Shown: positions 6,450 to 15,676, counted from the first letter of the stretch. The stretch is DNA of 35,931 bases from Thermodesulfobacteriota bacterium (GCA_028282925.1 JANQGV010000280.1:1-35931); one strand, 5' to 3'. Program-made: numbers and translations. Notes: generated by a model not told the origin, from the sequence alone.

Positions 6450-8543
6450 TTAATTTCCGAACAGCTTTTTTGTGGTGGCCGGCAGCGGCCCGAAATAGAC
6501 CCTGTTTCCTGAGTTGTCGACAGCCTCTATCTTATAAAAATAGGTGGTGTTGAACCACAGCGGACTGTCGGTATACTCATAGTTAGCAGTCTGTCCGGGA
6601 GCGCTCCAGGCATTGATCATTTCGCTGTTTACTTTCTTATACTCTGTATTGTTCTTTTCGGATGTCGAGCGGTACACATTATACCCGGCAATATCCGTTT
6701 CATTGTCTGCCTGCCAGCTGAGGGCAACCGATGTCTTTTCCGGGACGGCCGTAAAGGCAACCGGCACTACCGCAACCGGTATTTCTTTCAGGCGGTACAC
6801 CGCGCCGCCTTTATATCCCTCGAGCTGGTCGCCGGAAAAATTACCGAACAGATTGGAGCCGCCCACGTAGAGCGTTTCCCCAAACGTACAAAATGATCCA
6901 AAAGTAAGGGTAGCTTTATCGCCGAATCCGTCTGAGGTAATACGGGTCCATACCAGGGCCTCGGCCGGGCCGGTCGCCCGCCAGATATCGGCGCCGTCCA
7001 GAATATTGCCTGCGAACAGGGCCGGAGAGTAGTTGTTTGCCATTGTTCCGGCATACAGTGCCGAATCAAAGGCAAACATGTGGGAGCCGAGATTTGCACC
7101 ATATCCGACAAAATTTCCTACACCGTCAAAACCGTCGGGCATCGCTGCATCGCCGCCCACGGCATATTTCCAGGCCCCGTCTTCGGCATCGCCGGTGTCG
7201 GTATACATTACCCGGGAACCCACCGGACGGGCAACGCCCACGAACAGTTTATCGTCGTAGTCGGCCCATGACCAGGCCTGGAAGTTCGAACTTAAAAACG
7301 ATCCGGCATCGCCCAGGCCGTTTTCGTTGGTGCCTTCGTCGTTGTCGTCCACAAAATAGTCTACAATGAAATTCCATTCGCCGTTTTCATATTTCAGCAC
7401 CCGCGCTCCCCTGCCGTTACAGCCGCTGGAGCCGGTTCCACCCACATACAGGGTTTCCGTTCCATCGACGGCGGTTTTTGCAAAATAGGTCGAGCTCGAA
7501 CAGACCGGCGCGCCGTTGCGGTCTTCCACGCCGTCAATCAGGCACATGCCGGTTTCGCTGCCGTCGGGGTCGAACCCATGGAAAAGCCCGAAGCTGTAAT
7601 CGGTGATGGCTTCCCAGGTGAGACCGTCGGCGGTTTTCCAGATCCGTGTCCCGTCTTCATAGTTATGGGCAATGGATGCGAATAGTTCGCCGTTGAACAC
7701 CTCGAAATCGATGAAGTTTTTGTTCCACATCTCACCGAAACCGTTTTCATCATCACCGATCCCGATTGCATAGGCATCGCCGGAAACAATGGCCCCGGAA
7801 ACAAGGTCCGTGTGGTCTTCATCCGGTACGATTTCACCACATACGGTATACTCGTCGGTATTGGACTCTTCGTTTTGCTGGATGGTAAGGGCCGTGGCCG
7901 TATTGGATACAATATCAAAAACACGCCCCTTGCCCGATCCCGATGTTATTCTCAAAACACCACCGGCCCACTGGTTACTTTCCCAGGCTTTACCGGAGTC
8001 GGTAATCACGGCTGTTATGTCTCCATCGGCGGCGGCGCATCCGTCGATGCCGGTAATCGTTCCCGCTTCATCCTCATCGCGGCTGTTTGATATGACGGGC
8101 TCCCACTGGGTTCCGTCAAACCGCCAGATCTCAAGGCCCACCGATTTATAGAGGTAGGCCCCCTCGTAACCCGACCCAACAGCTACATACAGGTACCCGT
8201 CAAACTCGATCATCTCACCGTATCCATTGTTCATAAACTCATGAAAGGTGCCGTCGGTAAAGCCGGCGGCAGAGACCTGCTCCCAGGCAGTACCGCTGGT
8301 GCGCCACAGCTCAAATCCTGTTGATTCATTCCTTGTCAGGACATAGAGCTGATTTTGAAAGGGGGTCAGGGCCACAATACCCAGATTCTCTTTATTGCCG
8401 AACCCAAAATCGCTTACCCTCTCCCAGACCGATCCGTCTTCACCGGTTATGGTATCCACGGCAGTAGGTATGCTCTGTGCAGACAAGAGCAGAGGACACA
8501 GCAAAACAATTAAACTCGTCAGAATAAAAAACTTCTTTTTCAT
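6450..8543 (-). CDS. Large secreted propeller-like protein with C-terminal fibronectin type III domain
   Basis: 697 aa with signal peptide MKKKFFILTSLIVLLCPLLL then SAQS. Most of the protein is a run of strand motifs of the type FNGELFASIAHNYEDGTRIW, FDGYLYVAVGSGYEGAYL and FGETLYVGGSNLFG, each a short beta unit followed by W or WR. This is the look of a propeller domain with extended insertions. Residues about 605-690 form an Fn3 domain (SVALSWQADNETDIAGYNVY, then a YEYTDSPLWFNTTYFYKIEA stretch). It has many Asp/Glu and many Gly-Asn turns, as in calcium-binding exported proteins. Function unknown. The ATG at 8543 has AGGAGC at proper spacing; an upstream in-frame start at 8603 is rejected. 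Confidence 0.82.
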   Translation of the reverse strand: MKKKFFILTSLIVLLCPLLLSAQSIPTAVDTITGEDGSVWERVSDFGFGNKENLGIVALTPFQNQLYVLTRNESTGFELWRTSGTAWEQVSAAGFTDGTFHEFMNNGYGEMIEFDGYLYVAVGSGYEGAYLYKSVGLEIWRFDGTQWEPVISNSRDEDEAGTITGIDGCAAADGDITAVITDSGKAWESNQWAGGVLRITSGSGKGRVFDIVSNTATALTIQQNEESNTDEYTVCGEIVPDEDHTDLVSGAIVSGDAYAIGIGDDENGFGEMWNKNFIDFEVFNGELFASIAHNYEDGTRIWKTADGLTWEAITDYSFGLFHGFDPDGSETGMCLIDGVEDRNGAPVCSSSTYFAKTAVDGTETLYVGGTGSSGCNGRGARVLKYENGEWNFIVDYFVDDNDEGTNENGLGDAGSFLSSNFQAWSWADYDDKLFVGVARPVGSRVMYTDTGDAEDGAWKYAVGGDAAMPDGFDGVGNFVGYGANLGSHMFAFDSALYAGTMANNYSPALFAGNILDGADIWRATGPAEALVWTRITSDGFGDKATLTFGSFCTFGETLYVGGSNLFGNFSGDQLEGYKGGAVYRLKEIPVAVVPVAFTAVPEKTSVALSWQADNETDIAGYNVYRSTSEKNNTEYKKVNSEMINAWSAPGQTANYEYTDSPLWFNTTYFYKIEAVDNSGNRVYFGPLPATTKKLFGN

Positions 8544-8634
8544 AACACGCTCCTTTTTTTCATTTTCTGCAGAGCAAAGCCCGACAACCGGTACTCTGCT
8601 CAATACAGTTTTACAGATACTTCTATCCTTCCAT

Positions 8635-9423
8635 CTATTCTATCAGGTTTGTAATTTTGGAACCCGCCTCCGACAAAACCGGTTCTCCATGGCCGAAGCC
8701 ACATAAATTAAAAGAAAGCTCTGAAATCTTTTCAACCGACACCAGCGCCTTTTTATAATCGGCACAGCCCATCTGCTGCGGCAGCCCGGGTTTGGGAACA
8801 CCCGTCAGGGCGTCTCCGGAAAACAGCACCTTCCTGTCCGGCAGATAATAGCTGAGGCTGCCCATGGAATGTCCGGGCGTTGCCACAACATGCACCGGGC
8901 CGTTCAAAGAAAGCTCTTCGCCTCCGCTACAGGCAATATCAACCGTTGTGGAATCATAGGGATACACAACGGTTTCCATTATATAGAGCATCATGCGGAA
9001 AATCAAACCACCAATCCCCTGGCGGCCCATGGAACCCGTCTTCTTCCGCCCGGCAACAAAATCCGTCTCCGCCGACGAAGCAACAACGAGGGCGCCGGTC
9101 TTCTCTTTCAGATATGCCAGCGAGCCCATATGATCGATATGGGCATGGGTGAGCAGAATATGGGAAACATCTTCAGGCTTCCTGCCGATGTTTTCCAGAA
9201 CCCCCAGCACCTTCTCTCCGTCGCCCTTCATGCCGGTATCAACGACTACAAGACGCTCACCGGCCACAAGGTAGATATTTGATCGCATACCTTTAACATG
9301 ATAAATGCCGGGTACAATCTCTTTATAGGATAAGGAGGGGTCGGATTCGGACCGGCGTCCGGCAAACATACAGATCCCGAGAAGGCCCGGAAAGACAACA
9401 CTGAGGACTAATACCATGTTCAT
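8635..9423 (-). CDS. MBL-fold (metallo-beta-lactamase superfamily) hydrolase, membrane-anchored N-terminus
   Basis: 262 aa. A hydrophobic start (MNMVLVLSVVFPGLLGICMF) is a signal or anchor. The MBL core follows: VVDTGM, the metal motif THAHIDHMG (H93, H95, D97, H98), TPGHSMGS (His near 184), FSGDAL (Asp near 204) and a late GFGHGEP His. All dinuclear zinc ligands expected for a glyoxalase-II-like MBL hydrolase are present. Substrate unknown. A 91-nt gap separates it from the next gene downstream, and 167 nt containing a repeat separates it from ybaK, so it may be transcribed alone. Confidence 0.88.
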   Translation of the reverse strand: MNMVLVLSVVFPGLLGICMFAGRRSESDPSLSYKEIVPGIYHVKGMRSNIYLVAGERLVVVDTGMKGDGEKVLGVLENIGRKPEDVSHILLTHAHIDHMGSLAYLKEKTGALVVASSAETDFVAGRKKTGSMGRQGIGGLIFRMMLYIMETVVYPYDSTTVDIACSGGEELSLNGPVHVVATPGHSMGSLSYYLPDRKVLFSGDALTGVPKPGLPQQMGCADYKKALVSVEKISELSFNLCGFGHGEPVLSEAGSKITNLIE

Positions 9424-9520
9424 AGGTGTGCCGCCCGTAGATTGTTAAGGATATGTATAGAACCTATTGCAGTTGGAAGGAAAAGTCAAGCAAACTAGAG
9501 AGTCTACATACCCCGACCCG

Positions 9521-9602
9521 GCGGGAAATGCATACATTCAAGACGAATAATAAGCTAAAAAATGAGGAGTGTTTTCCCGCAGCCTCCTGTTCAGGTTTTT
9601 TT
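9521..9602. repeat. Degenerate palindromic repeat copy overlapping the end of ybaK
   Basis: GCGGGAAA (9521-9528) pairs with TTTCCCGC (9573-9580). The segment 9571-9602 (32 nt) is identical to 17395-17426, so it belongs to the dispersed family described at 17152-17426. The interior is AT-rich and has lost the conserved body. The segment runs over the ybaK stop codon (9591-9593). A second 9-bp stem, CTGTTCAGG (9587-9595) with CCTGAACAG (9610-9618), straddles the end of the gene. Confidence 0.7.
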
Positions 9603-10082
9603 TATTCCCACCTGAACAGTGGTAGATTCCAGAATTTTCACAATATCCTGCGGATTTAAACCTACCAGGAACCCGCGCTTTCCGCCGTTGATATAGACCC
9701 TGGGAAGGTCAAGGATGGTTTCTTCCACATACACCGGCATCCGGGTCCGGGTTCCAAACGGTGAGGTGCCGCCGACTAAATACCCCGACAGCTTATTGGC
9801 CTTATCTGGGGCGCAGGGAGAAACGCTTTTCGCCCCCAGGGTTCTAGCCAGGTTTTTGGTCGACACCTCGCAGTCGCCATGCATAAGCACCACAAGGGGC
9901 TTGCCCTGGTCATTCTCCATGATGAGGGTTTTTATAACACTGTGCTCATCCACCTGAAGCTCCCGGGCGGACAGGGCCGTGCCCCCGTTATCTTCATACG
10001 TATAGAGATGCTCTGAAAAATCGATCTTTGCACCACGCAGCACCCGTATTGCCGGGGTGACCGGCATCTTCTGCTTACCCAT
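9591..10082 (-). CDS. ybaK: YbaK/EbsC-type Cys-tRNA(Pro) deacylase
   Basis: 163 aa, standard for the family. Characteristic segments are KIDFSEHLYTYEDNGG, ALSARELQVDEHSVIKTLI, CEVSTKNLARTLGAKS, KLSGYLVGGTSPFGTRTRM and the late INGGKRGFLVGLNPQDIV. YbaK proteins hydrolyse misacylated tRNA (Cys-tRNAPro, some also Ala) in trans in the cytoplasm. The ATG is one nt past the stop of the upstream lipoprotein (TGATATG), so translation is probably coupled. The final codons lie inside the intergenic repeat, so the tail GIKKT is probably repeat-derived. Confidence 0.93.
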   Translation of the reverse strand: MGKQKMPVTPAIRVLRGAKIDFSEHLYTYEDNGGTALSARELQVDEHSVIKTLIMENDQGKPLVVLMHGDCEVSTKNLARTLGAKSVSPCAPDKANKLSGYLVGGTSPFGTRTRMPVYVEETILDLPRVYINGGKRGFLVGLNPQDIVKILESTTVQVGIKKT

Positions 10083-10083
10083 A

Positions 10084-11430
10084 TCAGGACCCTACGCTCC
10101 ATACATGCACCAGGCTTTTTTCTTCATCAACCCGCCGCTCCATAATATAGAGCAGTCCGTTGGCCCGGTCAAAAGCACACGCGCCCAGCAGGTAGCGTTT
10201 CTTGCCTTCGTGGTCGAAACCCGGATCATACAGATATTCGTCGATATCCAGGGTGGCATAGGGCTGCGGTTCCCATGAATCCATTTCTCCCGAGGCAACC
10301 GCCGCGAGGTCTGCCGGGTCATAGAAAATAATCTGCCCCACAATACCGTCCGACCACCAGCCGCGGTCGTCATAGGGCCAGGGCGGTACCTCGGGATACA
10401 CCTCTCCCGGCTCCCCGGATATGGGATACACCACCCCATTAGCAAAGCCGTACCAGCAGTTGCCCGTGGCTTTGGTGCCCACCAGGATAACCGCTGTTTT
10501 ATTATCGGTGGTAAGCCAGGCACCGCCCGACCATTCGTCGGCTTCCTTGAAATTATTAATCGCCTGGTCTTCGCTATACGTTATTTCAATCCCGCCGGGA
10601 TTCTGCTCGCCATACAGCAGCAGCGGGGTAATGCTGCTGAGAGTGCTGTTTGCAGCGGGCGGATTGCCGTCGTTCCAGGGACCGTAGGCAAACATCGCCG
10701 GGCCCAGCCCGCCCCAGTGTCCGTCACGAAAACGCCCAGAGACAAGCCGCATCCCCGGCGTGTAACGACCCGCCCATTCCGCGGGGATCTCAAACAGGTA
10801 ATCATTGCTGACGTAGTTGGTATAGGGCCCGAAATTCCAGGGGCCTTTGGGCTGCGGAAATGTCAGGTTCAGCTCGCACCAGCCGTGCGATGCCTCGAAA
10901 TCCTGGAAATGCTGCCCCCAGCAGAAATACAGCTTATCACTGGTTTGGGAGCCTTGGGCCGGAAGATAGGCAAGTCCGGCCCGGGCGATTTCAAGATACC
11001 CGAACAGCGATCCGGTAATGCTGTTGAACGGCTGCAGGGTTTCAGCGGTGTTCAGCTCCGAAAGATCTTTTTGCGCCGAGACAACCGGCTCGGGTATGCT
11101 GATTTCTGAAACATACTGGTCCTGGTCGTGCCCGACGGCAAAAAGCGAACCCGGATATCCGTCGTCATCGCCGGACGCGTCACCGCCGGGGTAATAGGTC
11201 ATTGCATAGCCGCTGTATTCCCAGTTCGAGCCTCCCGAGCCTTCCGGAAGTCTGAAGGCACCGAGATATTCCAGGTCGTCGGGCACCAGCAGATCGGTAC
11301 TCAGGTTGCCTGAAATTGTTGTGGTGGTTGTCGTTGCGGTCTGGTTGTCCGTCGGGTCACCGTTAAGGTCACAACCGGCACCTGAAAAACAAACCCATGC
11401 AGTCAGCAAAAGCCCTATTGTTTTTTTCAT
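10084..11430 (-). CDS. Secreted lipoprotein of unknown function with poly-Thr linker
   Basis: 448 aa. The lipobox is FSGAGC with the lipidated Cys at 20. It is followed by a disordered linker with six Thr (NQTATTTTTTISGN), then one large domain from about residue 48 (LLVPDDLEYLGAFRLPEGSG, YFCWGQHFQDFEASHGWCEL, TVGTKATGNCWYG-like segments, and an end of KKRYLLGACAFDRANGLLYI). Strand-turn units with many Trp, Gly and Pro suggest a propeller. Several Cys pairs fit a periplasmic or surface location. I do not recognise a named family. It is in a probable operon: the beta-helix lipoprotein ends 24 nt upstream and ybaK starts 1 nt downstream. Confidence 0.8.
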   Translation of the reverse strand: MKKTIGLLLTAWVCFSGAGCDLNGDPTDNQTATTTTTTISGNLSTDLLVPDDLEYLGAFRLPEGSGGSNWEYSGYAMTYYPGGDASGDDDGYPGSLFAVGHDQDQYVSEISIPEPVVSAQKDLSELNTAETLQPFNSITGSLFGYLEIARAGLAYLPAQGSQTSDKLYFCWGQHFQDFEASHGWCELNLTFPQPKGPWNFGPYTNYVSNDYLFEIPAEWAGRYTPGMRLVSGRFRDGHWGGLGPAMFAYGPWNDGNPPAANSTLSSITPLLLYGEQNPGGIEITYSEDQAINNFKEADEWSGGAWLTTDNKTAVILVGTKATGNCWYGFANGVVYPISGEPGEVYPEVPPWPYDDRGWWSDGIVGQIIFYDPADLAAVASGEMDSWEPQPYATLDIDEYLYDPGFDHEGKKRYLLGACAFDRANGLLYIMERRVDEEKSLVHVWSVGS

Positions 11431-11454
11431 AATGTACCCCTGTTGTATTTGTAA

Positions 11455-12696
11455 TTATAATTCATCTGCACCAATATCATAGGCCGCCCCTCCGGGACGG
11501 CTTTCGCAGTCGATATCAACGCTTACATCCGTAAGCATGCTGCCGCTGTCCACAATTCCGTCGGTATTTCCGGCAAGATGGAGGTCACCCGAGGCTGCGT
11601 CTACAAAAAGCTTCTCTGTCGCCTGGGTATAGTTTGAGTCCAGACGTGCCGAGCCGCCGTCACGCTCTGTTATGGCCTGACTTGTCAGGTTGTTGATTAT
11701 GGTAATGCCGCTGCTGCCCGCGAACCGGCATTCGATGGAGTTTGCATAGTTTTCCGTATAGAGCGTGTTGTTGTAAACGGATGTGTTCGCGGCATTCTCA
11801 AGACCGATGCCCACATCACGGTTGGTATGCACCATATTGTTCCTGATCATGCCGCCCACATGGCCGCGGTCGCCCAGGCCGAAACCGATACCCCGGTCGC
11901 ACCGTGTTATTACATTGTTTTCAACCAGCGTGTTTTCGGAATTCGACCAGAAATGAACGGCATGCTCGGCCAGATCGTTCTCCGGGCTTCGGATACCGCT
12001 GAAGGTATTATTACGCACAATATAGTTTTTGCAGCTGTGTCCGTCGATTCCGCCGATATAGTATTGCGGCCCGATGCCTTGTGAATACTCGAAGCTGCAG
12101 CATTCAATGATACCGTTGTCGGAGCTGCTCTGAACGTTTTCTGAAAAGGATATTTTGATCATCTGCTCGCCGGTATCCACAATGCGCACATTATGGATAA
12201 GCGGACTGTCGGCATCCTCATTACCGTGGATCTGTATGGCATGATTGGCCACCCAGCCGATGGTCATATCCGCCACCCGGAAATCATCGCCGGCAACATT
12301 AAAAACATGGCTTACGCCGCCGGTCATACCCTGCCCGCGGATGACAACAGCATCCCGGTTGCCCGACACGCTTTGAAAAGTAACTCCGTCTCCGCTGATC
12401 CACAGCATCTGATCAAGCTCATAGGTGCCGTCCGCGAGCTGAATGGTGAGGTTTCCACCGCTGTTTGCAGACTCTACGGCTGAACGAAGCTCTGAGACGC
12501 TGTTCACGGTAACCGTAGTATTACTGGTTGCAGCAAATGAATCGCAATCACAACTGCTTTCCATCACAATCGCAGTTGTTGTGGTTGTGGTGCCGTTATC
12601 GCCGGGCATTTCGTTATCGCACCCAAAAAGAAGAGATCCTGCAACCAGCAGACACGTACAAATCCCTGCTATGTCTTTTTGTACCGATGATTTCAT
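11455..12696 (-). CDS. Right-handed parallel beta-helix lipoprotein
   Basis: 413 aa. The lipobox LLFGC puts the lipidated Cys at about 26. A linker with GTTTTTT and a Cys pair (CDCD) follows. From about residue 60 the protein shows short parallel beta-helix coils: NLTIQLADGTYELDQM, VIRGQ, VFNVAGDDFRVADMTI, NYIVRNNTFSGIRS, TLVENNVITRCDRGIGF, GMIRNNMVHTNRDVGI and TSVYNNTLYT. It ends in GGAAYDIGADEL, the usual close of such exported proteins. This fold is typical of polysaccharide lyases and hydrolases and of adhesins, but I see no catalytic triad that settles the activity. Its poly-Thr linker matches that of the next gene. Confidence 0.85.
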   Translation of the reverse strand: MKSSVQKDIAGICTCLLVAGSLLFGCDNEMPGDNGTTTTTTAIVMESSCDCDSFAATSNTTVTVNSVSELRSAVESANSGGNLTIQLADGTYELDQMLWISGDGVTFQSVSGNRDAVVIRGQGMTGGVSHVFNVAGDDFRVADMTIGWVANHAIQIHGNEDADSPLIHNVRIVDTGEQMIKISFSENVQSSSDNGIIECCSFEYSQGIGPQYYIGGIDGHSCKNYIVRNNTFSGIRSPENDLAEHAVHFWSNSENTLVENNVITRCDRGIGFGLGDRGHVGGMIRNNMVHTNRDVGIGLENAANTSVYNNTLYTENYANSIECRFAGSSGITIINNLTSQAITERDGGSARLDSNYTQATEKLFVDAASGDLHLAGNTDGIVDSGSMLTDVSVDIDCESRPGGAAYDIGADEL

Positions 12697-12923
12697 CGTG
12701 GTTCGGCCTTTCGATCAGAGTGGTCGGTCCTGTCAATAATACTAAAATGTGCCCCTTGCGGCCAGTTTTTTATACAAATGCACATTAAATATAATTGACG
12801 TATGACCAGAAATTTCTTAAGAAAAAATATCCAAAACATGGAAACATCCCAGCATCACGGATCATCTCATTCTATTGCTCATAAGGCGCATTCGTCCTAA
12901 CTCAAGTGAGAATTCATTTTCAG

Positions 12924-13048
12924 GAGACGGCCGGAAAATGTTCAGATTCAAGGCGTGCGAAACCCTGAGGAATGAGGCGTACTCAGTTGTACGCCGCAGT
13001 GACGAAGGGTGAGCACAACACAGAAGATGGATGTTTTCCGGCCGTCTC
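12924..13048. repeat. Palindromic intergenic repeat, best complete copy
   Basis: 125-bp imperfect palindrome with perfect 15-bp ends (GAGACGGCCGGAAAA at 12924-12938 and its complement at 13034-13048) and a central hairpin GCGTAC-TCAGTT-GTACGC (12977-12994). The body reads GAAACCCTGAGGAATGAGGC, then CGCAGTGACGAAGGG and ACAACACAGAAGATGGATG. It lies directly after the stop of the thioesterase gene. Related copies are at 9521, 17152, 18500, 18636 and 33082. It has no coding capacity, so it is mobilised in trans or decayed. The rest of this gap (12697-12923) shows nothing else I can support. Confidence 0.85.
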
Positions 13049-13056
13049 ACCGTGCG

Positions 13057-13542
13057 TTAGTGCTTCTCTTCCCTATGCTTATTCCTCTCATCCAGCCTGG
13101 CTTTGCGGCGCTCGAGGGCCTGGCGGTTGCGCCGTTTCTCTGCTTCCGTTTCAATGAGGAGCGGCGGTACTTCTTTGGGGTGACCCTGTTCGTCAAGGGA
13201 CACAAAGGTAAGATAGGCAGAGGCGGTGTGCCGCACCTCGCCGGTCAGCAGGTCCTCGGACTCGACCCGCACGCCCACTTCCATGGAGGTTCTGGCGGCC
13301 AGGTTCAGATTTGCTTTAAGGGTCAGCAGGTTGCCGATAAAAACCGGGTAATGAAACACAATACTGTCGATCGAGGCGGTAACCGCATTTGTACGGCAGT
13401 GCCTGAAGGCCACCACACCGGCGGTCTCGTCTATGTGCTTCATAATAACACCACCATGAACGTTACCGGCCGGATTGGCATCCTCCGGCACCATAAGAAT
13501 TGATGTAATCACACTGCTCTCACCGGACCGTTTGCCTTGCAT
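13057..13542 (-). CDS. Acyl-CoA thioesterase, hotdog fold (YciA/BACH-like)
   Basis: 161 aa. The start is set by GGAG 8 nt upstream of the ATG at 13542; a longer reading from 13596 lacks a ribosome site and overlaps the neighbouring gene's end. The core is ANPAGNVHGGVIMKHIDETA (residues 22-41), with N27/H29-G-G and D38 as the expected catalytic and CoA-site residues of hexameric acyl-CoA thioesterases. The IDSIVFHYPVFIGN strand follows, then a strand with TASAYLTFVSLD. The C-terminus (about 130-161) is a highly charged Arg/Lys/Glu helix. It hydrolyses acyl-CoA to free acid and CoA in the cytoplasm. It lies 43 nt downstream of the secreted protein 13586-15505. Confidence 0.92.
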   Translation of the reverse strand: MQGKRSGESSVITSILMVPEDANPAGNVHGGVIMKHIDETAGVVAFRHCRTNAVTASIDSIVFHYPVFIGNLLTLKANLNLAARTSMEVGVRVESEDLLTGEVRHTASAYLTFVSLDEQGHPKEVPPLLIETEAEKRRNRQALERRKARLDERNKHREEKH

Positions 13543-13585
13543 GTCATTTTCTCCAATGTATGGTTTTGTTTGATCAGTAGCAACG

Positions 13586-15505
13586 CTACTCAACACTTAA
13601 ACTGTAACCCAACGGGTACGGAGCTTCATCGCGCGACAACCTGATATACAGGTTCCACTCTCCGGCGGGAACAATTGCTCCGAGCCGGCATTGAATGTTG
13701 CTGGCCGGAAAATCCGTTTCGTCGTCAAGCACGGCAACAAACTGCAATGAGGTTGTTCCGTAAACAAATCCCGGTTTTGTTATGTAGACCAGAGGCAACG
13801 TGCTGAAGTCATTCAGGCCCGGCACATCATCTGCATCAATTTCAATCTGACCGCCGGGGACTACGTTTTGTGTATTTCGCTGGACCTGAAAAGTTCCCAC
13901 CCGGGTACGCCAGGAGTTCAGCAGCGGCAATGTCACTCCGGCCATATATTCATTGGTATACCAAAACGTCGTATCATCGGCGGGGTCTATGGTCATGGCG
14001 CTGTAATCGCCCCAGCGGTTGATGCCGGTTTGAGACGCCCGGCCTTCCCACAACGACGCTTCTCTCCGTAGCGTCCCTGCAGGGTCATCGGCTTTTCTTA
14101 CCGCGTAGCGGATAGACGGATAGTGAGTTGCACCGGACACACTATAGCCGAGGGCGATGTTACCCTGCCCGTCCATTGCAATGCTGCCCATCCAGCGGTG
14201 GAGCCGATCCGCCGGGGCATGGGTTGCTTCCTGGTAAATGGACCAGTCGGCATCCCCGCTCTTGCGCAGCTCAAACCAGTGGATGCCGGCTTGTCCCAGG
14301 TACGCCTTTTCGCGCTGGTCGGCGTCAACGGTAAAGTTGCCCAGCAGCACTTCATGGGTACCGAAATTTCTATACACCAGACGCCACATGGGCCACTCCC
14401 CTATCAAATCCAACCGCTGAAACGTACCGCGCTGGGGAACCGCATTCAAGCTGTAAAAATAGTTGAACGGTTCTGTTTCCAGGTCAAGAGTATGGGCAAA
14501 TGAAGCAGTATCAGGATTTTCAAAATCCGCCCGAAACTCCCAGATTTCCAGCCGGTCGTCTCCCGGAAAACCGCTTTCAGGCCAGAGGTTATCGTCCATG
14601 ATGGTATAAAAATAATTGGGAGAACCGTCTGGGGGCGCCATACTGCCGTCCAGGTCGCAGGGCAGCATAAAATTGCGCTCCACCGTAAATTTCTGCCAAG
14701 TGGCCGGCTCCCCGGCAAGCATCTTCTCGCGGTCGAAAGCCCACACACCGACATAATAGTGCCCTTCTTCGTCGGCTTCCGCACTCGCTTTTTCCTTTTC
14801 ATCTTTTTCACTGGCGGGGTCGACATCATTGGTCGACAGGTAATAAGCATCGGGCCAGACTGCATACTTGGGATAGTCCGGAAACAGATCATCGGATTCA
14901 AAGCAATACACATAATAGCCCCCTACAGGATCGGAGGTCTGTGACACAGCGATACAGAGAGGAAAGGGGGGTGCCGGTTCGCCGTCGTCGGTCCAGTTTG
15001 GTATAGCAAACTGGCTGAGCATCCAGCGGTCGGCAAGCTGGTCATACAACACCACCGGATCACCATATCCGTAGTCGCCGCAGTCGGAGCCGTTCGTCCA
15101 CAGATCGGAAAGAGAAAACTGTTTCAGCGTGTTGCCGCGCTTGTCGAACACCGCTACCATTGTTCCGAACCAGCTGTTTACCGCCTGGACATACTGGTTC
15201 GGCCCTGTGTCCCCGATTGTGTCGGGCGGCACCGCTCCGTCCGACTCCAGGCCGTTAAAGCTGACAATCGGCGGGGGGGTTTGTGCGCCGGATGAAAAAC
15301 TAAGGCTCGATACCGCTTCCGGGAATTCCGGGAAAAGATCTCCCGCCGTCACATCCTTGTCATAGGGGGAAGCGGCCATACCGTCAGGTACGATTACAAC
15401 GGGGTCAACCACCTCTCCCACCAGGGGTGCAGCACAAAAAGCAGGGCTGCATACCAGCCCTGCCACCAGTCCGAGCAGTATAAACAGACCATAGTATCTT
15501 TGCAT
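13586..15505 (-). CDS. Large secreted protein with PPDTIGDTGPNQYVQ-type propeller start
   Basis: 639 aa. Signal peptide MQRYYGLFILLGLVAGLVCS then PAFCAA. The ATG at 15505 is preceded by GGAGAGG at good spacing. The mature protein opens with FNGLESDGAVPPDTIGDTGP and NQYVQAVNSWFGTMVAVFD, a conserved opening of secreted bacterial propeller proteins. WMLSQFAIP, YYVGVWAFDREKMLAGEP and IAMDGQGNIALGYSVSG-type strands follow. The last 90 residues (VPGGQIEIDADDVPGLNDFS onward) look like a separate Ig-like domain. A lysine/glutamate insertion (SEKDEKEKASAEADEE) near residue 250 breaks the pattern. Function unknown. Confidence 0.83.
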   Translation of the reverse strand: MQRYYGLFILLGLVAGLVCSPAFCAAPLVGEVVDPVVIVPDGMAASPYDKDVTAGDLFPEFPEAVSSLSFSSGAQTPPPIVSFNGLESDGAVPPDTIGDTGPNQYVQAVNSWFGTMVAVFDKRGNTLKQFSLSDLWTNGSDCGDYGYGDPVVLYDQLADRWMLSQFAIPNWTDDGEPAPPFPLCIAVSQTSDPVGGYYVYCFESDDLFPDYPKYAVWPDAYYLSTNDVDPASEKDEKEKASAEADEEGHYYVGVWAFDREKMLAGEPATWQKFTVERNFMLPCDLDGSMAPPDGSPNYFYTIMDDNLWPESGFPGDDRLEIWEFRADFENPDTASFAHTLDLETEPFNYFYSLNAVPQRGTFQRLDLIGEWPMWRLVYRNFGTHEVLLGNFTVDADQREKAYLGQAGIHWFELRKSGDADWSIYQEATHAPADRLHRWMGSIAMDGQGNIALGYSVSGATHYPSIRYAVRKADDPAGTLRREASLWEGRASQTGINRWGDYSAMTIDPADDTTFWYTNEYMAGVTLPLLNSWRTRVGTFQVQRNTQNVVPGGQIEIDADDVPGLNDFSTLPLVYITKPGFVYGTTSLQFVAVLDDETDFPASNIQCRLGAIVPAGEWNLYIRLSRDEAPYPLGYSLSVE

Positions 15506-15637
15506 AAAAGCCTCTCCACGTTGACCTGTTATAAGACTTTGCTGTCGTTTGACATAAATCGCAAAAAGACAGCTTGACACCACCACAGGGACGTAGTGTT
15601 ATTTCTACGTTTTCTGAAAAAGATTTGAAAAGAAAAG

Positions 15638-15671
15638 TGAAAAAATGCCGAAACAAAAAGCCTGGCGGCAT
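15638..15671 (-). terminator. Intrinsic terminator of the 55-aa protein gene
   Basis: On the minus strand, stem ATGCCG (15671-15666) and CGGCAT (15650-15645), a 15-nt loop, then a run of T. It begins 6 nt after the TAG at 15677, so this gene has its own transcript end. Confidence 0.65.
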
Positions 15672-15676
15672 CTGCA

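Noticed and set aside
15574-15602. Plus-strand TTGACA-17-TGTTAT upstream of the 15505 gene
   Set aside because: It points antisense to the 55-aa gene and has a poor -10; listed here only as a possibility.
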